Shown piece after piece: positions 44,395 through 52,510 of a stretch of DNA of 64,000 nt (the stretch's first letter is position 1; each line of letters opens with the position of its first letter). The notes under the pieces are model-generated. The model made no database searches. It saw only the letters and a program-made list of their open reading frames with translations, and was not told where the DNA came from. Location: positions 1,364,001 to 1,428,000 of the forward strand of contig NZ_CP138335.1 in assembly GCF_040256745.1 (NCBI RefSeq). The letters run 5' to 3'. The position numbers and the translations under genes were made by a program. The stretch comes from Scrofimicrobium sp. R131 (GTDB taxonomy: Bacteria; Actinomycetota; Actinomycetes; Actinomycetales; Actinomycetaceae).

Positions 44395-45483
44395 ATGCGG
44401 ATCGGGATCCCAACTGAGGTGAAGAACAACGAGTACCGGGTGGCAGCTACCCCCGCCGGCGTGGCTGAGCTGACTGCCCACGGTCACCAGGTGTTCATCC
44501 AGGCCGGAGCGGGACTGGGCAGCGCTTTCACCGATGCGGACTACCGGGCAGCCGGAGCCAACATCGTAGCCGATGCCCAGGCAGCCTGGTCCTGCGATCT
44601 GGTCCTGAAAGTCAAGGAGCCCACCCCGGAAGAATACGGTTTCCTCCGCCCGGACCTCACCCTGTTCACCTACCTGCACCTGGCCGCCAACCCAGCTTTG
44701 ACCGAAGCCCTGCTCGCCTCCGGCTGCACTGCAATCGCCTACGAAACCGTCCAGCTCGCCTCGGGCGTCCTTCCCCTCCTCACCCCCATGTCCGAGGTGG
44801 CCGGCTGCCTGGCCGCCCAGATCGGTGCCACCCAGCTCCAGCGACGAAACGGCGGCCGGGGGCTGCTGCTGGGTGGGGTTCCCGGCACTCCCAAGGGGAA
44901 ATTTGTCGTGGTCGGCGGTGGAACGGCCGGTGAGAACGCCGCCAAGATCGCCCTCGGGATGGGGGCAAACGTGACCATCTTGGACATCAGCCTGCCGCGC
45001 CTGCAGCAGTTGGAAGCGCGCTTCGCCGGGCGGGTAGAGACCCTGCGTTCCTCTCCCTACACGATTGCCGAGCAGGTAGCCCAGGCGGACGTGGTGGTCG
45101 GGGCCGTCCTGATTCCAGGGGCCAGCGCCCCCAAGCTGGTGACCAACGAGATGGTCAGGGCGATGAAGCCCGGATCGGTCCTGGTTGACATTGCCATTGA
45201 CCAGGGCGGATGCTTCGAGGATTCCCACCCAACCACCCACGACGACCCCACCTACCGGGTTCACGAGTCGATCTTCTACTGCGTCTCCAACATGCCCGGG
45301 TCGGTGCCGAACACTTCCACGATTGCGCTCACCAACGCCACTTTGCCCTATGCGGAGGCGCTGGCGGATCTGGGACCGGCACGCGCTCTGGCGCACGATC
45401 CCGCCCTTGCCCTCGGACTGAACATTCAGGGCGGGCAGATCGTCAACGAAGCGGTGGCCGAGGCCTACGCCGCCACCCGCTAG
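44395..45483 (+). CDS. ald: Alanine dehydrogenase
   Basis: NAD-dependent interconversion of alanine and pyruvate plus ammonia. 362 aa from the ATG at 44395 with AAGGAG 7 bases upstream. Substrate site MRIGIPTEVKNNEYRVA and TYLHLAANP (catalytic His), NAD-binding VVVGGGTAGENAAKIALGMG, and DIAIDQGGCFEDSHPTTH. A longer in-frame start within sdaA is unlikely. A strong terminator follows. Confidence 0.95.
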   Translation: MRIGIPTEVKNNEYRVAATPAGVAELTAHGHQVFIQAGAGLGSAFTDADYRAAGANIVADAQAAWSCDLVLKVKEPTPEEYGFLRPDLTLFTYLHLAANPALTEALLASGCTAIAYETVQLASGVLPLLTPMSEVAGCLAAQIGATQLQRRNGGRGLLLGGVPGTPKGKFVVVGGGTAGENAAKIALGMGANVTILDISLPRLQQLEARFAGRVETLRSSPYTIAEQVAQADVVVGAVLIPGASAPKLVTNEMVRAMKPGSVLVDIAIDQGGCFEDSHPTTHDDPTYRVHESIFYCVSNMPGSVPNTSTIALTNATLPYAEALADLGPARALAHDPALALGLNIQGGQIVNEAVAEAYAATR

Positions 45484-45494
45484 ATTTCTCTCCC

Positions 45495-45535
45495 GGAGCC
45501 TGCCACCCGAGATCACCGGGGGCAGGCTCCTTTTT
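45495..45535 (+). terminator. Terminator of ald
   Basis: GGAGCCTGCC (45495-45504) pairs with GGCAGGCTCC (45521-45530), followed by TTTTT (45531-45535). Confidence 0.9.
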
Positions 45536-45540
45536 AACCA

Positions 45541-46036
45541 CTCACTCCACTGACACAAATAGATCGATAGAAGGCAATTTAGTTGTCCACAATTTATCTG
45601 CGTTCCAATTGTCCAGGACAATTCGATCGAATACCGTCCAGACCGGCTACCTGCCCTATCTACGGCCATCGGCTACCGGCTCCAGCGGGCGCAAGAGTAT
45701 AGCACCAGGGCGCCACTTAAGCCCAAGCTGGGCCCTGAAACCGGGCTGGACCAGAGGGTTTCGCCACCGCGGCCAGGGTCCGCTGTCGGCTCGCCGCCTC
45801 CGGAGCCGACTTTCATCTCTGCGCATAATGGTGCCGATTCGGGACCTCTGTCCAACAACTGTTTGATACGATCGTCAGTAGGAGTTGCGTAGTCTACCAA
45901 CCAGAGGCGGCCTGGGCTACTCCAAAAGTTCTCGGCCTTGGAAGGCGCAGGTGAGACCGGGTTAGGAGATTTGTCACCGAGCGCCAAAGCGAACACGTAA
46001 CCGTTTATTAACCTACCGTCAGTAAAATTTGAGATT
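45541..46036. other. Gene-free stretch with palindromes and a direct repeat
   Basis: About 500 bp with no convincing gene. The first 100 bp are AT-rich and hold TTGTCCACA (45583-45591) and the 17-bp palindrome at 45607-45623. CGTCAGTA occurs at 45873-45880 and again at 46017-46024, the second overlapping the presumed TetR -10 (TAAAAT, 46023-46028). A minus-strand reading frame (46194-45673) runs into the TetR gene and has no recognisable domain or ribosome site; a decayed gene or a small RNA cannot be excluded. Confidence 0.6.
45607..45623. promoter_or_regulatory. Perfect 17-bp palindrome
   Basis: AATTGTCC-A-GGACAATT: 8-bp arms and a one-base centre. A GT(N5)AC core recalls GntR-family operators. 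A related TTGTCCA lies 27 bp upstream. No adjacent gene is obviously its target. Confidence 0.55.
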
Positions 46037-46708
46037 ATGAGTGAGCTACCAGCAAGTACAGAAACCCGCAATCGACTTCTTACCGCCGCCGCCATGGAGA
46101 TCCTAGACGTTGGATATGCTGGTGCTTCCCTGGCCAAGATCGCCGCCCGCATTGGGCACACGAAAGGCTCGTTGGGGTACCACTTCCCGACCAAAGAGAC
46201 GATTCTTGACGCCCTCCTGGAGCGGTGCGAGGAAACGGATCAGCGGGCCGCCGAGCGGGCCGAAACCGCGTTCCCGGACAGCCCCATGCGCCAGCTGCTG
46301 GCCTTCATTGCCAGCTACTCGTTCATTTCCAGCATCGATCCGGCTACCGCAGCCGCCTCGCTCCTAGCCCACGATCCCTCCGTGCCCTACAGCTACGGAC
46401 GATCCACCCACCTGCTCTGGCAGCAGCGGCTGGAAGGCTACCTCGATGCCGCCCAGCAGCAGGAAGGCTACCAGTTCACCGTCTCAACCAAGGTGGCCGC
46501 GCAGCGGATCCTGGTCGCGGTCACCGGCTTCGCCGTCACCGCCCGGTTCTACGACGACGATGAGCCACGGCCCCGCCTCAGCCACCTGAAGCCGTGTTTG
46601 GCTGCCCTCCCGGTGCCGGATGTGGACAGTGTGATTGCCGACGTGAAGGCTGCCGACTTCTTCTTCCAGGTGGACCCCTCGGGCGAAACCATCCCGCTGT
46701 CAGAGTAG
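46037..46708 (+). CDS. TetR-family transcriptional regulator
   Basis: 223 aa. N-terminal helix-turn-helix: LLTAAAMEILDVGYAGASLAKIAARIGHTKGSLGYHFPTKETILDALL, the GxLxYHF motif of TetR proteins. The ligand domain (about 60-223) is not recognisable. TAAAAT (46023-46028) lies 8 bases before the ATG, overlapped by CGTCAGTA, so it may autoregulate. An 18-bp tandem duplication spans its stop codon. Confidence 0.88.
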   Translation: MSELPASTETRNRLLTAAAMEILDVGYAGASLAKIAARIGHTKGSLGYHFPTKETILDALLERCEETDQRAAERAETAFPDSPMRQLLAFIASYSFISSIDPATAAASLLAHDPSVPYSYGRSTHLLWQQRLEGYLDAAQQQEGYQFTVSTKVAAQRILVAVTGFAVTARFYDDDEPRPRLSHLKPCLAALPVPDVDSVIADVKAADFFFQVDPSGETIPLSE

Positions 46709-46726
46709 GCCCCGCTGTCAGAGTGG

Positions 46727-46789
46727 GATGGGCCGGCCAACTGGACGGCTTGGCCCATCAGCCCGGCTGACCCGGTGGTCGGCCGGGCT
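46727..46789. terminator. Double hairpin between convergent TetR and marC genes
   Basis: GATGGGCC (46727-46734) pairs with 46752-46759; directly after, AGCCCGGC (46760-46767) pairs with 46782-46789. The second stem contains the marC stop. No long T-runs. Confidence 0.55.
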
Positions 46790-47459
46790 AAATCACGCCC
46801 ATTTCTTTGGAGTGGGCAATGAACTGGAACAGACCGTTCATCATCATCTGAGTGGCGATGGCAGCCAGCAGCAAACCGGCCACCTTTGTCAGAATCATGA
46901 TGCCGCCCTCCCCCAGGAGCCGTGACAGCGTCAGGGAGAAGCGCATGGTCAGCCAAATGACCAGGTGCATCAGGATCACGGCCGCCAGGACGGCAGTCCA
47001 ACCCGGAATCGTGTTGGAGCCCTGTTCCACCGAGATCATCACGGCAACGATTGCGCCGGGGCCGGCCAGCAGCGGGGTCCCCAGTGGAACCAGCGCCGCA
47101 TTGACCCGGTGACTGCCACCGTCCGCTCCCGCGTCGGCCGGTTCTCCGTGCCCCTCATACTCGTTGGACATCAGCAACTGAATAGCCACGATGAACAGCA
47201 GAACCCCGCCGGAAAGCTGCAGCGATTCCATCGAAATCTGCAAGAACTGCAGGATGTAGCGCCCCAAGACGGCGAACAGCACGATCACGCCAAAACTGGT
47301 GGCGGTGGCCAACACGGCTGCCCGCTGCTTCTGGCGGGTGGAATAGCGAGAGGTTAACGCCAGAAACACCGGGATCGTCCCGGGCGGGTCCATGATGACA
47401 AACAGGGTAGTAAACGTGGTCGCCAGCAGCGTCACGTTCACAAAACTACTGATCTCCAC
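46788..47459 (-). CDS. MarC-family integral membrane protein
   Basis: 223 aa, six predicted helices. MarC signatures: FVIMDPPGTIPVFLALT near the N-terminus and PLGTPLLAGPGAIVAVMI in the middle. Function of the family (once tied to multiple antibiotic resistance, now doubtful) is unknown. GTG start at 47459 with GGAG 6 bases upstream; a longer in-frame extension covers the leader and a terminator hairpin and is not credible. Confidence 0.88.
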   Translation of the reverse strand: MEISSFVNVTLLATTFTTLFVIMDPPGTIPVFLALTSRYSTRQKQRAAVLATATSFGVIVLFAVLGRYILQFLQISMESLQLSGGVLLFIVAIQLLMSNEYEGHGEPADAGADGGSHRVNAALVPLGTPLLAGPGAIVAVMISVEQGSNTIPGWTAVLAAVILMHLVIWLTMRFSLTLSRLLGEGGIMILTKVAGLLLAAIATQMMMNGLFQFIAHSKEMGVI

Positions 47460-47497
47460 CCGCGCTCCAATTTCCACTTGTACGGCCGGTAGGCCTG

Positions 47498-47531
47498 AAA
47501 AACCCCGGCGAAATGGATGGCTACACCGGGG
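47498..47531 (-). terminator. Terminator hairpin in the marC 5' leader
   Basis: On the minus strand CCCCGG (47531-47526) pairs with CCGGGG (47508-47503) and is followed directly by TTTTT, about 40 bases before the marC start. Upstream lie two further potential stems (GGTGTC/GACACC and GGTAC/GTACC). This is the layout of an attenuator or riboswitch expression platform; it could also just end upstream antisense transcripts. Confidence 0.6.
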
Positions 47532-47648
47532 TACCTTTGGAAAGTACCGCACCTGCGCAAAGGTGTCAAAGGCACAGACACCACGCTCCCGGTGGGGCCG
47601 CCCACAGCCAACCCGGAAGCGCCCAACTGATTGTGGGACAATGAGCCC

Positions 47649-48467
47649 ATGCGCAAATTGGTCTTCATCGATATCGACGGCACCATCCTGGATCACCAGC
47701 ACCAAGTTCCCCAGTCCGCTCGGACCGCTTTGGCTCAGGTTAAGCAGGCCGGTCACCGACTGTTTTTCTGCACCGGCCGAAACAACCCGGAGGTGTTCCC
47801 CTCCCTGTGGGAACTCGGGTTCGAGGGAATCGTCGGCGCCAACGGGACCTATGCTGACCTGGATGGAACTCGCCTGTTTGACTATCGGATCGACCGGCCC
47901 GAGCTCGAAAGCGCCACCGCTTGGTTCGATCAGCGCCACCTACCGTGGATCTGGCAAACCCCGGATCACCTGTACTCTGCTCCGACCTTCTGGGACGCCT
48001 TCACCAACATGGGGCAGACTCCGCAACCGTCGCGGGTTGAGTTTGTGGAGCAGGTCCTCCCCCGGGTGCGTGAGGGCATTCCCGAGGCGGCTTCCAAAGC
48101 CGTCGTGATCATTCCGGCCGGCTCCTCCACCTCGTTTACCGAGTTCCAGCACGAGTTTGGCGGCCGGTTCGACATTGAGCCGGGCTCGATGGACGACACC
48201 TTCGGCCAGAGCGTGGAAATGGTCCAGCCGGGGATGAGCAAAGGCAACGGGCTGCGCCAAGTCGCAGCTCACCTCGGATTCTCCCTGGCCGATACGGTCG
48301 GGATCGGGGATTCGCACAACGACCTCGAGATGATGACCGTGGCCGGTCTGAGTATCGCGATGGGCAACGCGGTGCCCGAGGTGGCCGAGCGGGCCGACTG
48401 GATCAGCCAGTCGGTCGATGAAGACGGGTTGGCCATTGCCCTGCGCCACGCCCAACTGATCGGTTAG
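47649..48467 (+). CDS. Cof-type HAD phosphatase
   Basis: 272 aa from the ATG at 47649 (MRKLVFIDIDGTILD). HAD motif I DIDGTI, motif II FFCTGR, a C2 cap, motif III Lys in GMSKGNGL, motif IV GIGDSHNDLEMM: all canonical for subfamily IIB (Cof/YidA), which dephosphorylate sugar phosphates or cofactors. GACAAT (47637-47642) lies 6 bases before the ATG. The ABM gene follows after 11 bp. Confidence 0.92.
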   Translation: MRKLVFIDIDGTILDHQHQVPQSARTALAQVKQAGHRLFFCTGRNNPEVFPSLWELGFEGIVGANGTYADLDGTRLFDYRIDRPELESATAWFDQRHLPWIWQTPDHLYSAPTFWDAFTNMGQTPQPSRVEFVEQVLPRVREGIPEAASKAVVIIPAGSSTSFTEFQHEFGGRFDIEPGSMDDTFGQSVEMVQPGMSKGNGLRQVAAHLGFSLADTVGIGDSHNDLEMMTVAGLSIAMGNAVPEVAERADWISQSVDEDGLAIALRHAQLIG

Positions 48468-48478
48468 GAGCCAGCCTG

Positions 48479-48763
48479 ATGAGCGCAGTTAACCTGATTG
48501 CCCGGATCCCCTGCCCGGTCGAAAACCTTACCGCCGTCCAGCAACTTCTGGAGGAGTACGGCGCTCACGTCCGGACCATGGATGGAGCTGAGCGGTTCGA
48601 GGTGTACCGGGCCCAGGACGACGACTTCGTCCGCGTCCTGGAGCGGTACCGCGACCAGCAGGCTTTCGCCGAGCACATGGCGGACCCCGCCAACAAGGTT
48701 CTGAACGATCGCCTGGGCGAGCTGACGCCAACCGGTTCCGCCCTCACCTTTTTGCGGGCCTAA
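48479..48763 (+). CDS. Antibiotic biosynthesis monooxygenase (ABM/YgiN)-domain protein
   Basis: 94 aa, one ferredoxin-like ABM domain: VNLIARIPCPVENLTAVQQLLEEY, then ERFEVYRAQDDD and FVRVLERYRDQQAFAEHMADPAN, with the conserved Tyr/His pattern. Probable quinol or small-molecule monooxygenase. AGGAG precedes the ATG; probably cotranscribed with the HAD gene. Confidence 0.85.
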   Translation: MSAVNLIARIPCPVENLTAVQQLLEEYGAHVRTMDGAERFEVYRAQDDDFVRVLERYRDQQAFAEHMADPANKVLNDRLGELTPTGSALTFLRA

Positions 48764-48813
48764 CCTCCAACGACCGGGACGCGAAGGGGTGGCGGGGATT
48801 ACATCCGGCCCAT

Positions 48814-48868
48814 TTGGACCTGGCCGAGAGAACCAGGTATAGTTTCTAATCGTTGCAGGACAGCAACG
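48814..48868 (+). promoter_or_regulatory. tRNA-Ala promoter and leader hairpin
   Basis: TTGGAC (48814-48819), an 18-base spacer and TATAGT (48838-48843) predict a start near 48850. Immediately after is a 6-bp hairpin CGTTGC (48851-48856) / GCAACG (48863-48868), ending 8 bases before the tRNA. Confidence 0.65.
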
Positions 48869-48876
48869 AAGCCTTC

Positions 48877-48949
48877 GGGGCTATGGCGCAGTTGGTAGCG
48901 CGCTTCCATGGCATGGAAGAGGTCAGGGGTTCGAATCCCCTTAGCTCCA
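48877..48949 (+). tRNA. tRNA-Ala (anticodon GGC)
   Basis: 73 nt. Acceptor GGGGCTA pairs with TAGCTCC, discriminator A; D arm GCGCAGTTGGTAGCGC; anticodon arm CTTCC-ATGGCAT-GGAAG with anticodon GGC; T arm AGGGGTTCGAATCCCCT. The CCA is not encoded. Reads GCC and GCU. Confidence 0.95.
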
Positions 48950-48999
48950 CAATTATTAGGTCGCTCTGGAAACAGGGCGGCCTTTTTGTTTGCCCGTCT

Positions 49000-49632
49000 C
49001 TAGTTCAAATCCGCTGGCCGCCAGGGCTCAGTCTGGTGCGCGAGCCACACCTGAACCGGGTCCAGGCTTCGAACCAGGCGCTGCCCGGGCGTCTCCGGCT
49101 GATCAAGCTGGCCGGACCAGATCGCCGTGTCCCCCACAATCACCACTGTCCCCGCTTCCGTGGCAACCTCAACGATTTGCGATCCTGGTGTGTGGCCCGG
49201 CGCTGGCAGGAGACGCACCCCCGGAATTATCTCCATCGGCCCCCTCAGCGGCCGGTAGTCGAGCGACACTCCCGGCGGATCCACCCACTCGGGAATCGTG
49301 TAGTCAGCCTGCGTGCGGGCGTCGGCCAGTTCGCGCTGCTGCACGTAGATGGGCCGGCCGGGAAACATCCAGTTTCCACCGCAGTGATCAAAGTGCAGGT
49401 GGGTATTGACCACCGCCGTCACGCTATCCAGGTCCAGGCCCCACTCGGCCACGGGGACCAGGCTGGGTGCCAGGTCTGCCGCTTCCGGCGTCTCGCAAGT
49501 CAATCCGGTGTCGACCAGGATCCTCGCCTCCGGGTGGTCCACCAGGTACAGGTGGATCGGTAGCTCAACCGCGGCCAACTGGCCCACTCGGAGCTGGGTA
49601 ACGGTAATGGCTGATGGCAGGTCAACGCTCAT
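49000..49632 (-). CDS. Metallo-beta-lactamase-fold hydrolase (lactonase-like)
   Basis: 210 aa. Zinc motif VNTHLHFDHCGGN (HxHxDH), later ligands in LPAPGHTPGSQIVEV and VVIVGDTAIW. The HLHFDHCGGN form and size recall AiiA/AttM acyl-homoserine lactonases, but the family also contains many other hydrolases, so substrate is open. AGAGG precedes the ATG. A perfect CGAAGCT-T-AGCTTCG palindrome (49687-49701) lies upstream. Confidence 0.85.
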   Translation of the reverse strand: MSVDLPSAITVTQLRVGQLAAVELPIHLYLVDHPEARILVDTGLTCETPEAADLAPSLVPVAEWGLDLDSVTAVVNTHLHFDHCGGNWMFPGRPIYVQQRELADARTQADYTIPEWVDPPGVSLDYRPLRGPMEIIPGVRLLPAPGHTPGSQIVEVATEAGTVVIVGDTAIWSGQLDQPETPGQRLVRSLDPVQVWLAHQTEPWRPADLN

Positions 49633-49804
49633 CGGGACCTCTGCTTTCCGGTTCAGTCTGAGACCTGGTCGAGATGAGTAGGTACCCGAAGCTTAGCTTC
49701 GATCAGCCGTTTTGGCGCGAGGAGCGAGCCGCCCCTCACCGTGACGTCGGTTGCGAGCGGGCCAAATCATCCCCGCAGACCTGGAACCTCAGGCAGTGCC
49801 CGGT

Positions 49805-50588
49805 TCAGTCAATGCCTAACCGCTCGGCCAGCGTGCACAACACCCGGGGCTCCTTGATCCCCAGCAGTTCTATCGCCTCGGACTCGCTCGCGATTCCCTG
49901 GCGCCAACCGGCCAGCAGTGCTCGAGTGAAGCGCCCACCGGCTCGCAGCTCCACGTGCCGATGGAAGCCACGCTCCGCGTTGGGGTCCCCCAAAAACACT
50001 TGCGGCACCGGCCGGTCTTGTTCCTCCGCCGAGGCGCGTGGAGCCAACACCTCGGCCGCCACCTCGTCCGCCCACCGGTCCGGCTCTTCCCGCGATTCCA
50101 CTGCGGGGGCGCAGAGCGCGCTTTGGCCCAGCCACAGGTGCGCCAGGGCGTGCACCAGGGTGAAGATTTGCCGGTCGGGCCGGTCGCGGGAGTTCAGAAA
50201 CAGGACCGGAGCGACGGGATCGAACAGAGCAATGGATTTGAATTCGGCGGGATTCAACGAACGGCGTGAGTTAGACCCGTAGATGTCCGAGACCATTACC
50301 AGCGTTCCGCACTGCTCGAGCTGGCCCACCAGCCCGAGGCCGGTCACCCGGGTTCGGGCGCCGATCTGGGACGGCCAGCTCGCGGGCCGGCCGGCGAGGG
50401 AACTCCTCGTGGGGAATGTTCGTGTCCGCGGAGAACCTGACCAGTTGACGCGCGGTCGGTTGTCGGCTTCACTCCACCCACCGGTCAAATGACGGGGCCC
50501 TCTGCTTGATTTCGGCCTCGCTCCACCCAGCTTGCTGGACCGCCCAGGTCAGTGCCCTGGGTTCGACGCGGATCCGGAACCGGGCCAC
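49805..50588 (-). pseudogene. Decayed XRE-HTH/ImmA-IrrE metallopeptidase gene
   Basis: From a GTG at 50588 the frame reads MARFRIRVEPRALTWAVQQA...DRWVE, the HTH half of HTH-ImmA proteins, then an in-frame TGA at 50471-50469; the same frame continues RQPTARQLVRFSADTNIPH and ELAVPDRRP. The ImmA half (LVMVSDIYGSNSRRSLNPAEF, FTLVHALAHLWLGQS) is in another frame, and the linker of roughly 80 residues seen in full-length relatives is missing. The zinc motif HExxH reads HALAH (Ala codon at 50149-50147). Nonsense, frameshift and active-site change all indicate a dead gene. Confidence 0.82.
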
Positions 50589-50643
50589 GATCCGCCCCCC
50601 TCCGACGCACGGGCTGAGTTTCCCTCATCCTAATAAGGCCCGG

Positions 50644-51408
50644 CTAGTGGAGCCGTCGCCGGTACCGAACCACCGCCCAGGTCTGAGCCACCACCAGGAT
50701 CCCCGCGCACCAGGCCAGGGAAACCCACAGGTCCGACCCGGCCCCCTCCCCCGCCCAGAGCTGGCGCAACGCGTCGACCAGTGCCGTCACCGGTTGGTGC
50801 TCGGCGAACCACCGCAGCGGTCCGGGCATGGTGTCGGTGGGAACGAAGGCGGAGCTGACAAAGGGGAGGAACAGAATGGGATAGGAGAACGCGCTGGCGC
50901 TCTCCACGGTTTTGGCCCCAAGCCCGGCCAGAATCGCCACCCAGGTGAGGGCCAGGACCAGCGCCGCCAGCAGGCCGAGCGCCGCCAACCACGATCCGAC
51001 TCCGGCTGGACTGCGAAAGCCGAGCCCAACTGCAATCAGCAAGACCAGCCCCACCGGTACCAGGGTCCCCACCAGCGAGGTGAGCGCGTGCGCCCACAGC
51101 GGGGCGGCCCGGGAGATCGGCAGGGAGGCGAAGCGTTCAGCCAGGCCACCCTGCAGGTCGGAGAAAAGCCTGACCGACGTGTAGACGATGCCGGACCCGA
51201 CTGTGAACAGCAAAATGCCGGGCAGCATGTACTCCAGGTAGGAGGCGGTGGGCAGGCTGGGCGCCAGCGCCCCACCAAAAACGTAGATGAACATGAGCAT
51301 CAGGGCCACCGGAATCAGGGCGCTGGTGATGATCGTGTCCGGACTCCGGGTCAGGTGCCGCAGGGTCCGGCGGGTCAGGATGGCTGTTTCGCGGAGCGTG
51401 GCGGTCAT
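50644..51408 (-). CDS. ABC-2 type transporter permease
   Basis: 254 aa from the ATG at 51408 (MTATLRETAILTRRTLRHL), ATGA overlap with the ATPase gene. Six predicted helices of the ABC-2/DrrB type: ALIPVALMLMFIYVFGGAL, YLEYMLPGILLFTVGSGI, and the conserved PILFLPFVSSAFVPTDTMPGPLRWFAEHQPVTALVDALR. Probable drug or lipid exporter with the ATPase upstream. Confidence 0.92.
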   Translation of the reverse strand: MTATLRETAILTRRTLRHLTRSPDTIITSALIPVALMLMFIYVFGGALAPSLPTASYLEYMLPGILLFTVGSGIVYTSVRLFSDLQGGLAERFASLPISRAAPLWAHALTSLVGTLVPVGLVLLIAVGLGFRSPAGVGSWLAALGLLAALVLALTWVAILAGLGAKTVESASAFSYPILFLPFVSSAFVPTDTMPGPLRWFAEHQPVTALVDALRQLWAGEGAGSDLWVSLAWCAGILVVAQTWAVVRYRRRLH

Positions 51409-52163
51409 CGGGCGTTTCCTCCTTGGCTCCCCGTCAGGGCGAGGAACACTTCTTCCAAGCTGGGCTGACGCTCCACGTATTCGACGGTCGTGGGCGGCAG
51501 CAGGTCTTTGAGTTCGGCCAGGGTGCCGCTCACCAGAATCCGCCCCTCGTGCAAGATGGCGATCTGGTCGGCCAACTGCTCCGCCTCCTCCAAGTACTGG
51601 GTGGTCAGCACAACCGTGGTTCCGCCCCCCACCAGGTCCCTGATCACCTGCCACACGTCGCGGCGGGCCTCCGGGTCCAGGCCGGTGGTGGGCTCGTCCA
51701 GGACCACCACCTCGGGCTGCCCGATCAGGCTCATTGCCAGGTCCAGCCGGCGCCGCATCCCACCCGAGTAGGTGCGAACGGGCCGATCCCCCGCTTCGAC
51801 GAGGCGGAACTGGGACAGCGCCCGGTCGGCCACCTCACGCGGGCGGGGCACCTGCCGCAGGCGCGCCACCAACTCCAGGTTTTCCCGCCCGGTGAGCACC
51901 TCGTCGACGGCGGCAAACTGGCCGGTCAGGCTGATCGCCTGCCGAACCCGGTCCGGCTGGGTGGTCACGTCGAAGCCGGCCACCTGCACCTGCCCGCGGT
52001 CGGGCGGAAGCAGGGTGGCCAGGATCCGAACCAGGGTTGTCTTCCCGGCCCCATTCGAACCCAGGAGGGCAAAAATCTGTCCCGACGGGACCGTGAGGTC
52101 GACGCCGCGAAGGACATGGACCGAGCCGAAGGATTTCTCCACCCCGCGTACCACCACGCTCAC
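51405..52163 (-). CDS. ABC transporter ATP-binding protein (DrrA-like)
   Basis: 252 aa from the GTG at 52163, overlapping the DUF1048 stop in GTGA. Walker A LLGSNGAGKTTLVRIL, Q-loop SLTGQFAAVDEVLTGRENL, signature YSGGMRRRLDLAMSL, Walker B VVVLDEPTTGLDP, H-loop VVLTTQYLEEAEQLA (Gln where many have His). The signature and the C-terminal extension match DrrA-type drug exporters. Confidence 0.93.
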   Translation of the reverse strand: MSVVVRGVEKSFGSVHVLRGVDLTVPSGQIFALLGSNGAGKTTLVRILATLLPPDRGQVQVAGFDVTTQPDRVRQAISLTGQFAAVDEVLTGRENLELVARLRQVPRPREVADRALSQFRLVEAGDRPVRTYSGGMRRRLDLAMSLIGQPEVVVLDEPTTGLDPEARRDVWQVIRDLVGGGTTVVLTTQYLEEAEQLADQIAILHEGRILVSGTLAELKDLLPPTTVEYVERQPSLEEVFLALTGSQGGNAR

Positions 52164-52510
52164 TGGAGTTGCTCCTCCACGGCATCGCGGAGCCGCTGGC
52201 GCTCTTTCGCCAGCCAAGAGCCCTGCCCGTAGTTGTCCTTGAATGTCTCGACAAACTCGACCGGGTCGTCGCCCACAACCTCGCGTAGATGGGTCTGGTC
52301 GGCCACTGCCTGCTCAAACAGGTCAGCCAGATCGGTCAGCATCTGCATCATCGGTTCGGTGTCGGTGGGGCCGGTGTGCAGCAGGTAGCGTTCAATCGCG
52401 CTGGCCGCCTTTCGATAGGGGCCCGGCAGCGCCTCCACCCGCTGACGGTAGGCACGCCATTGGCGTTTGCCCTCCCAACTGCCGGTGATGAACTCAAGTG
52501 GGTTAGTCAT
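52160..52510 (-). CDS. DUF1048-family protein
   Basis: 116 aa, mostly helical: MTNPLEFITGSWEGKRQWRA, AYRQRVEALPGPYRKAASAIERYL, then LTDLADLFEQAVADQTHLREVVGDDPVEFVETF. DUF1048 proteins are typically found next to PadR regulators and ABC exporters, as here; their biochemical role is unknown. Overlaps padR by 8 bp and the ATPase gene by 4 bp. Confidence 0.85.
   Translation of the reverse strand: MTNPLEFITGSWEGKRQWRAYRQRVEALPGPYRKAASAIERYLLHTGPTDTEPMMQMLTDLADLFEQAVADQTHLREVVGDDPVEFVETFKDNYGQGSWLAKERQRLRDAVEEQLQ

Noticed and set aside
45583-45591. DnaA box as evidence of a replication origin
   Set aside because: Only a single box, and no dnaA, dnaN, parA or rnpA-rpmH genes nearby.
45673-46194. 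173-aa minus-strand frame over the 45.6 kb gap and TetR start
   Set aside because: No recognisable motif, no ribosome site, and it overlaps the clear TetR start; left as a possible remnant within the gap entry.
49674-50282. Plus-strand frame of 202 aa opposite the HTH-ImmA remnant
   Set aside because: The minus strand shows clear HTH and ImmA similarity; the plus product is Arg/Ser-rich noise.
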